DNA of 64,000 bases. It comes from Theristus sp. LFF4_11. Lineage: Eukaryota; Nematoda; Chromadorea; Monhysterida; Xyalidae. Below the pieces are notes generated by a model. The model ran no database searches and was not told where the DNA came from. It saw only the letters and a program-made list of their open reading frames with translations. Shown in pieces: positions 58,561 through 64,000 of the stretch (positions within the stretch are counted from its first letter, which is position 1; every line of letters starts with the position of its first letter). A program made the position numbers and the translations under genes. The stretch covers positions 1 to 64,000 of the forward strand of contig JASANC010001711.1 in assembly GCA_030248135.1 (NCBI GenBank), given 5' to 3'.

Positions 58561-59965
58561 TTCACTTTCGGATTTTCATTAAAACAACATTTACTCCAGT
58601 GGCCAAAAGGACACCACCGAACCGGAAGAACAGTACACAAAAAAAGGAAAAAACTAACCGATAAATATAATCGATCAACAATAATCGAGCATACTGAGCG
58701 CTGGGCACGGATGGTTCACGGATGAGTTGACAAAAATAATGGTGACCGAAAAAACAAGTCGCGTCACTGGTAACGGTTGTCATATGTGCCAACCAATCTT
58801 TTGTCATGGTCTTTTCACAATTCTTGTGATTCAACAACAAACAATCTGATGTATTTGTTTTTATTTTACCAGTAATCATTCATAATGAAATCAAACTACC
58901 ATGTTGTCTAGACAAAACGTGTTATCTCAAAGCACTGGATAAAAAAGTATTTACACCAGTTCACTGAATTTGAAACTGAATTTGAAACTTTGTTTTTATA
59001 CACTCAAACAATTCTTTGTACAATAATGCAATTGGTGTTTTCACGAATTTTATAATACTGCACTGCACATACGATTAGCTCAGAGTTTACCAATGAAATT
59101 CAACGTTCACATTCGTGTTTTGAAAGCACACATCAGTTCTACGATTTCAAAAGCTTTGCATCTGCGCCTGTGTTTGCACATCAGAGACCACGATGAACAA
59201 GACATAAATCATCAAAGAAATTTCACGGACAAAAGTTCCCACAATGCAAAATAATTTTGGATTCATTATCTGAAAAAAGACCAGTAATAAGATCAACATC
59301 GAAACAAGTACGCAAAACATTTCACCTTGGTTAAGTTCCTAGCGAAAGATAAACAGCCACAAACCACAAGCCAACGTTTTAAAAAAGAAGCAGCATGTTG
59401 GTGATTAACTGTGCACTGGACAATTGCGTCCCATTCATTTGCGCCTAGAGTGCAACTGAAAAAATTCGTCGTTGTTGATGGTTAGCAGAACGGAAATGCG
59501 AACAACGAAATATGTAGTTGACTAGGCCGCAGTTGAGTGAAACACAAATCATCGGGACGCAATTGTGTGAGACGCGCGTGATCAGGCTGACAACGTTGAG
59601 CTGCTAATGAGTGGGCCCCCAAAATAACGGCCGCAGTTCTTTGCACGCCACTACAAAACATGTCCGATCGGTGAAAAAGAAAAAAAAGATAAATGCGCTC
59701 AAAAACTCTCAAATGTAGTCACAGCAGCAAGAAGAAGACGAGTGAAACCGCAAAAAAAACACTAACCAAACATCACCGAAAAGCTGAGGAACCAGTGGCC
59801 AATAAAAGTTCGCAACTACCATAAAAAGTAACAAACCACCGATGAAGCGAAACGATACAAGTGTACACAAAATATTGCCCGCGAACGGTATACCAATAAG
59901 TGGGTCGTCTGATGCGTTGCATTGTTTTCCATTTGTACAAGCCGTGCATGTCCAGAACAGCAGTT
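58561..59965. other. Intergenic between two minus-strand genes
   Basis: No coding exon found. This should hold the promoter of the CCP receptor and the 3' UTR of CPT1; no clear TATA box or AATAAA was seen on the minus strand. Confidence 0.5.
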
Positions 59966-62900
59966 TCACTCGTGTTTCGTGATGAGATAATGGTGTTCGG
60001 GTGCGGGCACGCCGAGTGCGCCGTTCTGTATCGCCTGCTCGCTCATGCTGGTCGGCGTCGGCTGTCGCGACCGCTGCAGCAGATCGTGCATCTCAATCAA
60101 TGACTCTTGCAGCGTGTCGCGAAATCGTATGGCGCTCTGTGAAACGGACAGCAGGGCGAAACTGGTGAAAGCGAACACACAACGTGAACTGCTTGTCGGG
60201 CACTCGCTGTATTAGCAAGTGAACTCAAGTTTCATCAAGCGAGCTGTTTTATTCAACCAACCAACCAAACTTGAAAAGCAGCATTGAATTTCTTCCAGAA
60301 CACGAATGTTCACTGACGGTGTGTTTCGCCGATTTCTTAGCGCTGATGTGGAATGTGATCATGTTCTCGCCAGCGATGATGTAGGACACGCCGTAGCCGC
60401 CCTCTGCAACAGGACCGAAGCCGCCGCCGCACGTCGCCATCTCCGGGTAGTCGCTGAAGTCGAAGCCGGTTTGTTGCAGTGGCGTCTGAAACAACGCCGT
60501 TCATTGCAACTGGTTAGAATTCCTTTAGTGTTCTCAGATGCACCACCACGGTTCACGTGGAACAACTCTGGAGACGTTCAAACTGTTCATAATTCATCTG
60601 AACCACCGATCAACCACCGGCGCCGTGCCAACCAACTGGTGTGGTGATCAATCAACTCAAACGAGCCAACCCAACAAGTTCCAGTTCCGCACAACAATAG
60701 GCACTGCGAAGCATTGCAGCTGCGTACAACAAAACAAAACCGATGCAAACCTGACTGGTCGACAACAAATAGGTGGGCGGAAAGATCTTGTCGAGGAATG
60801 GCGACTCCTCCTCCAGATGGCGCTTGATGATGTAGAGGCCGAAGAGGTGTCGGTCGATGCCCTTGCCGCACATGGCGTCCCTGAACAGTTGCTGGTGGTT
60901 GACGCACGCAACGCGCAGTCGGTGCACACGCTCGGCGACCTGGCCACGGAATGCGGCAACGTTGGAACACAGATCCAGCAGTGATGCACTGCAGCGCTAG
61001 TCGGAATGCAGACCACTCGGTGCGCATAACACGGTCGTGTTGCATGCACACACAAGCAACGATGCTCGCACGCGTGTGTGTGGTGTGTGCGTGTATTTCG
61101 TTTGCGACTGTGTGCGCAACAGCACTGTGTTACGACTGCTCGCTCCAGACTAGCACTGACTTCCATCAGCGATCAGCGCACGCGCGCACAAAACAAAACA
61201 AAAAAACGTGTGAACGGTTGCACTTGGAACAGACCTGCCGGGCGCCCTTACCGACTGTTCTGCGTCGAGCATCGTGCGCACGAACGCCACCGACTCGCTC
61301 GTACACGAACGGATCGTCTCCGTACGGCCCTCGCGGAACAGACGCGTCGTCGACGCCTCGTACGTCAGGCAGAACTGGCCCTGGTCCTGCGAGGCACGTT
61401 GGATTACGATTGGAATTCGGGTGGACCAGAGGTGCACAACTGCACATATACTCGTATGAGATATTTTTATAAACGTGTCCCACTGAAATGACGTCATGTG
61501 CCGCCAAACATGCGCTTACCGTTCACAGCAAACCAGACTTTCCGTTTCGCCGATTCCTTCCCGTAAACAAATGGTGAATGTCGAATCAGTCACACCAAAC
61601 TGACATTTTAGTGCCTGTACTTTGACAAACAAGCATTTTTAAAGCAAATGACGTCATTTTAGTCCGGACACGTTTGAATAAATCCACAATAATGGAATCA
61701 TCTTCACATTGCAGTCCATAGTGGTAAACTGAAACAAAACTCGCTGTTTTTACCTTGAAGTAGGTGAGCTGCAGTGCCATTTGAATGAACGCATCAGGCG
61801 ACACGCCGAGTTTCTTGATGTATCCTTTGCCGTAGCGTTGCCACACAAGCAGACGCATTTCGACATCTTCGATCAGCTGACGCGCAAGCGCAAACTGAGA
61901 CGCGATCACTGCTTGACACTGGAAATGATTGAAAAACTCGATGGAAAAGATCCATAAAAAGTGTTTTGTGCAATTGCGACGGACAAACAACACAGCGTAC
62001 GTCATCATTGATGTCCCATTTCAAGCGTTGCGGATCGATCTTCGTTTCCACTTTACCGAGGCACGAGCCGTCTTCGTTATACCTGCGATAGAACGACTCT
62101 GCAGACAATATCAAACAGCTAACAGCAATTCTGATGTGGAAGTGTTGGCTGCATTGGAGTTTCGCGCACTGATTCGCCTCGTTCACACCATTTGGAGCCA
62201 ATCACAGCGCTTGATGCGAACTCTCTCATTAACTAAAACTGTTTTTCTGAACTAAAACTAAAACAAACTTTGCTCCACTTTTTCAACCCAATGTCCTCTA
62301 TTGAGCAATAAAACGCCGAAAGCGCGCGCACTGACCACAGTTCTCGCCCGGTATGCGTGTGTGATTGAAGAGTCGTTCATATTGCATGACGCACGACGGA
62401 ATGGGCGGGCGTGTCAGTGCGAACGGCGACACCTCGGAGCGTTGCACCATTCTGCGGAACGTCAACGCTGCGACGGCGATGTTCGCTGCTCGCGCCGCCT
62501 GCGTCGGCCTGATGCCGCCCTTCGCAAACGGATTCATGCAGCCCTGCAAGCACGGTGCTCCTTTGAAAGGCGACAAGAAAACACCGAAGCACAATGCCAG
62601 TTGCGCAAGTGCACCGGTAACGTGGAGTGGCTGCCAGTCGCAAACTGACTGACAAAATGCCTCGTTCACACCAGGCAATCAGCGAGCATTGTTGAACTGC
62701 AATCACCGTTGGTTGAAAAGAGAACACACGACAAAATCATGTTCGTAAGCGAAATAGAATGAAAACAAACAAATATAATGAGATAAAACATCTTTGATGA
62801 AATGCAAACTTACAAGGCCGTAATAATTGCTGTTGATCATGATCGGTGCTCTGCCCCGTAGATACACCATTTCTATCCACCAGTCGCTGACCTACATTAA

Positions 62901-63948
62901 AAACAACATTCACACTTTCTAAAACTTGCATGTTTTTCAAACGACAAACATACCCAATTGACGGACAGCCAGCTTTTCAGAGTCAAATAGCCCTGTAATC
63001 TTCGACCGAGGCCTTTGCGAAACTTCAGAGTCAGTTCAACCAATTCGTCGTACTCCGCGTCCGACAGAATTGGCCGCATCGATTTCAGGTGCTGCAAAAT
63101 TCAATGGTGCTGATTTTGGTGACACAACAGATCGGTTAAATTCAATAAATTCATGTGGCAGCAAAAAATTTGCACTTGAAATAGTGTGATAAGATTCGAC
63201 AAAAATGCTTTGAACAAATAAAACAAAGAGAATGTGCAAATAAATGAGAGTCTGACCTTATCGAGTGTCTCCTCGAGCGACGGAAGGGGCAGATGCGGCA
63301 GCGCCCCCTGGAACGAGTGCATCAGCGGACGACACTTGCTGATCGCGTACATGATCGCCTGAAATGCCACATTTGCCTAACCCAAGCTAGTCATTCAACC
63401 AAAATTGATCCTATCCGTTTATACAAAAAACTGAGAAAAAAAACAAACCAAAAACTCAAATAAACCAAGGCACCAACCATGAAGGTTTTTGTTGTGAACG
63501 AGAAGTTGCCCTCGTGTTTATCCTCGTACATGTATCCCTTGTACGAGAGCAGCATCTTCAGTGCGACCCGTACCGCCTGGATCCACAGAAACCAGAATAT
63601 GGCCGTGCAAAGCACCGTCGAGAACACGTACGCAATGCTGCCGTCGCTGAAGATTAAAAAAAATCCCAATTTCCCCACGTCCACGTGACAGTAGTTCCCA
63701 ATCACGAGTTTTTGAATCGTGCAATATAAAAACGTTTACAAACGTTTCAGCTTCAGTCACTCTGTTCGTAACAATAGCGCAGCAACAACAACGAACCTGA
63801 CACAACACCAATTCAGCGCCTTTCTGGTTGTGGGGATGAAACCGAATGACGCATCGATTCTGAACGCCAACCAAAGAAACATGTTGAATGCAATCATGCC
63901 AACGAGTATTGTCGGGCTCGCCGGGAATAGACGCGCCGTGAAATCGTT
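59966..63948 (-). CDS. CPT1: Carnitine O-palmitoyltransferase 1, N-terminal exon off window, central catalytic segment absent
   Basis: Minus-strand exons: 63948-63797, 63646-63478, 63358-63257, 63091-62954, 62891-62814, 62543-62336, 62098-62001, 61918-61754, 61386-61252, 60939-60751, 60485-60318 and 60136-59966, all phase-consistent. The chain matches CPT1 in order: LFPASP, two membrane helices, [116 protein letters not shown] and [11 protein letters not shown]1 makes acylcarnitine on the mitochondrial outer membrane, the committed step of fatty-acid import. Between 62336 and 62098 only intron-like DNA lies where the family has about 190 residues, including the catalytic HSWADA. The first ~45 residues lie beyond 64000. 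Confidence 0.92.
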
Positions 63949-64000
63949 CTGAAACAACGCAAAGCTGTGCAGTGCAGTGCATCTCAAACGCTGATTAGCT

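Noticed and set aside
58169..58879. Frame on minus strand upstream of the receptor as a longer N-terminus
   Set aside because: The signal peptide at 58560 with donor at 58500 gives a clean phase 1 start to the CCP series.

Overview
This window looks like nuclear DNA from an invertebrate animal. The genes are split by many short GT-AG introns (about 50-900 nt), intergenic DNA is full of MITEs, SINEs and satellites, and the gene families are metazoan. A channel resembling glutamate-gated chloride channels points to a protostome. I could not fix the phylum. All gene models were built by hand from splice-site phase and family resemblance, so start codons and some junctions are provisional.

Layout. 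1-5.9 kb: an unrecognised 305-aa membrane-anchored basic protein in repeat-rich DNA. 5.9-10.2 kb: two same-strand genes, an RNF170-type RING/DUF1232 ubiquitin ligase and an NME6-type nucleoside diphosphate kinase. 10.2-17 kb: mostly repeats (a complete TA-flanked MITE and a C/G-rich duplicated block) plus one small membrane ORF. 17-26.2 kb: the C-terminal half of an SLC37-type sugar-phosphate transporter, tail-to-tail with a nearly complete Integrator subunit 7 gene on the minus strand. 26.2-30.7 kb: A-rich low-complexity DNA, a LINE relic, a 1.7-kb foldback element and a MITE carrying a SINE. 31-36 kb: three small candidate genes for secreted peptides. 36-40.7 kb: a degenerate tandem array and nothing else I trust. 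40.7-45.3 kb: an 11-exon Cys-loop chloride channel gene with a mariner-like element in one intron. 47.4-49.5 kb: a MATH-BTB gene. 49.6-58.6 kb (minus): a receptor of about 2,150 aa with 22 CCP/sushi modules, one EGF module and an adhesion-GPCR-like 7TM bundle. 60-64 kb (minus): carnitine palmitoyltransferase 1, with its first exon off the window.

The genes do not form one pathway; this is an ordinary mixed animal locus. The most unusual points are: (1) the CCP/EGF receptor runs straight into TM1 with no visible GAIN/GPS region; (2) the CPT1 gene lacks about 190 residues around the catalytic histidine, yet the flanking exons join in phase; (3) two small spliced secretory-peptide genes resemble nothing I recognise; (4) several nested or foldback repeats.
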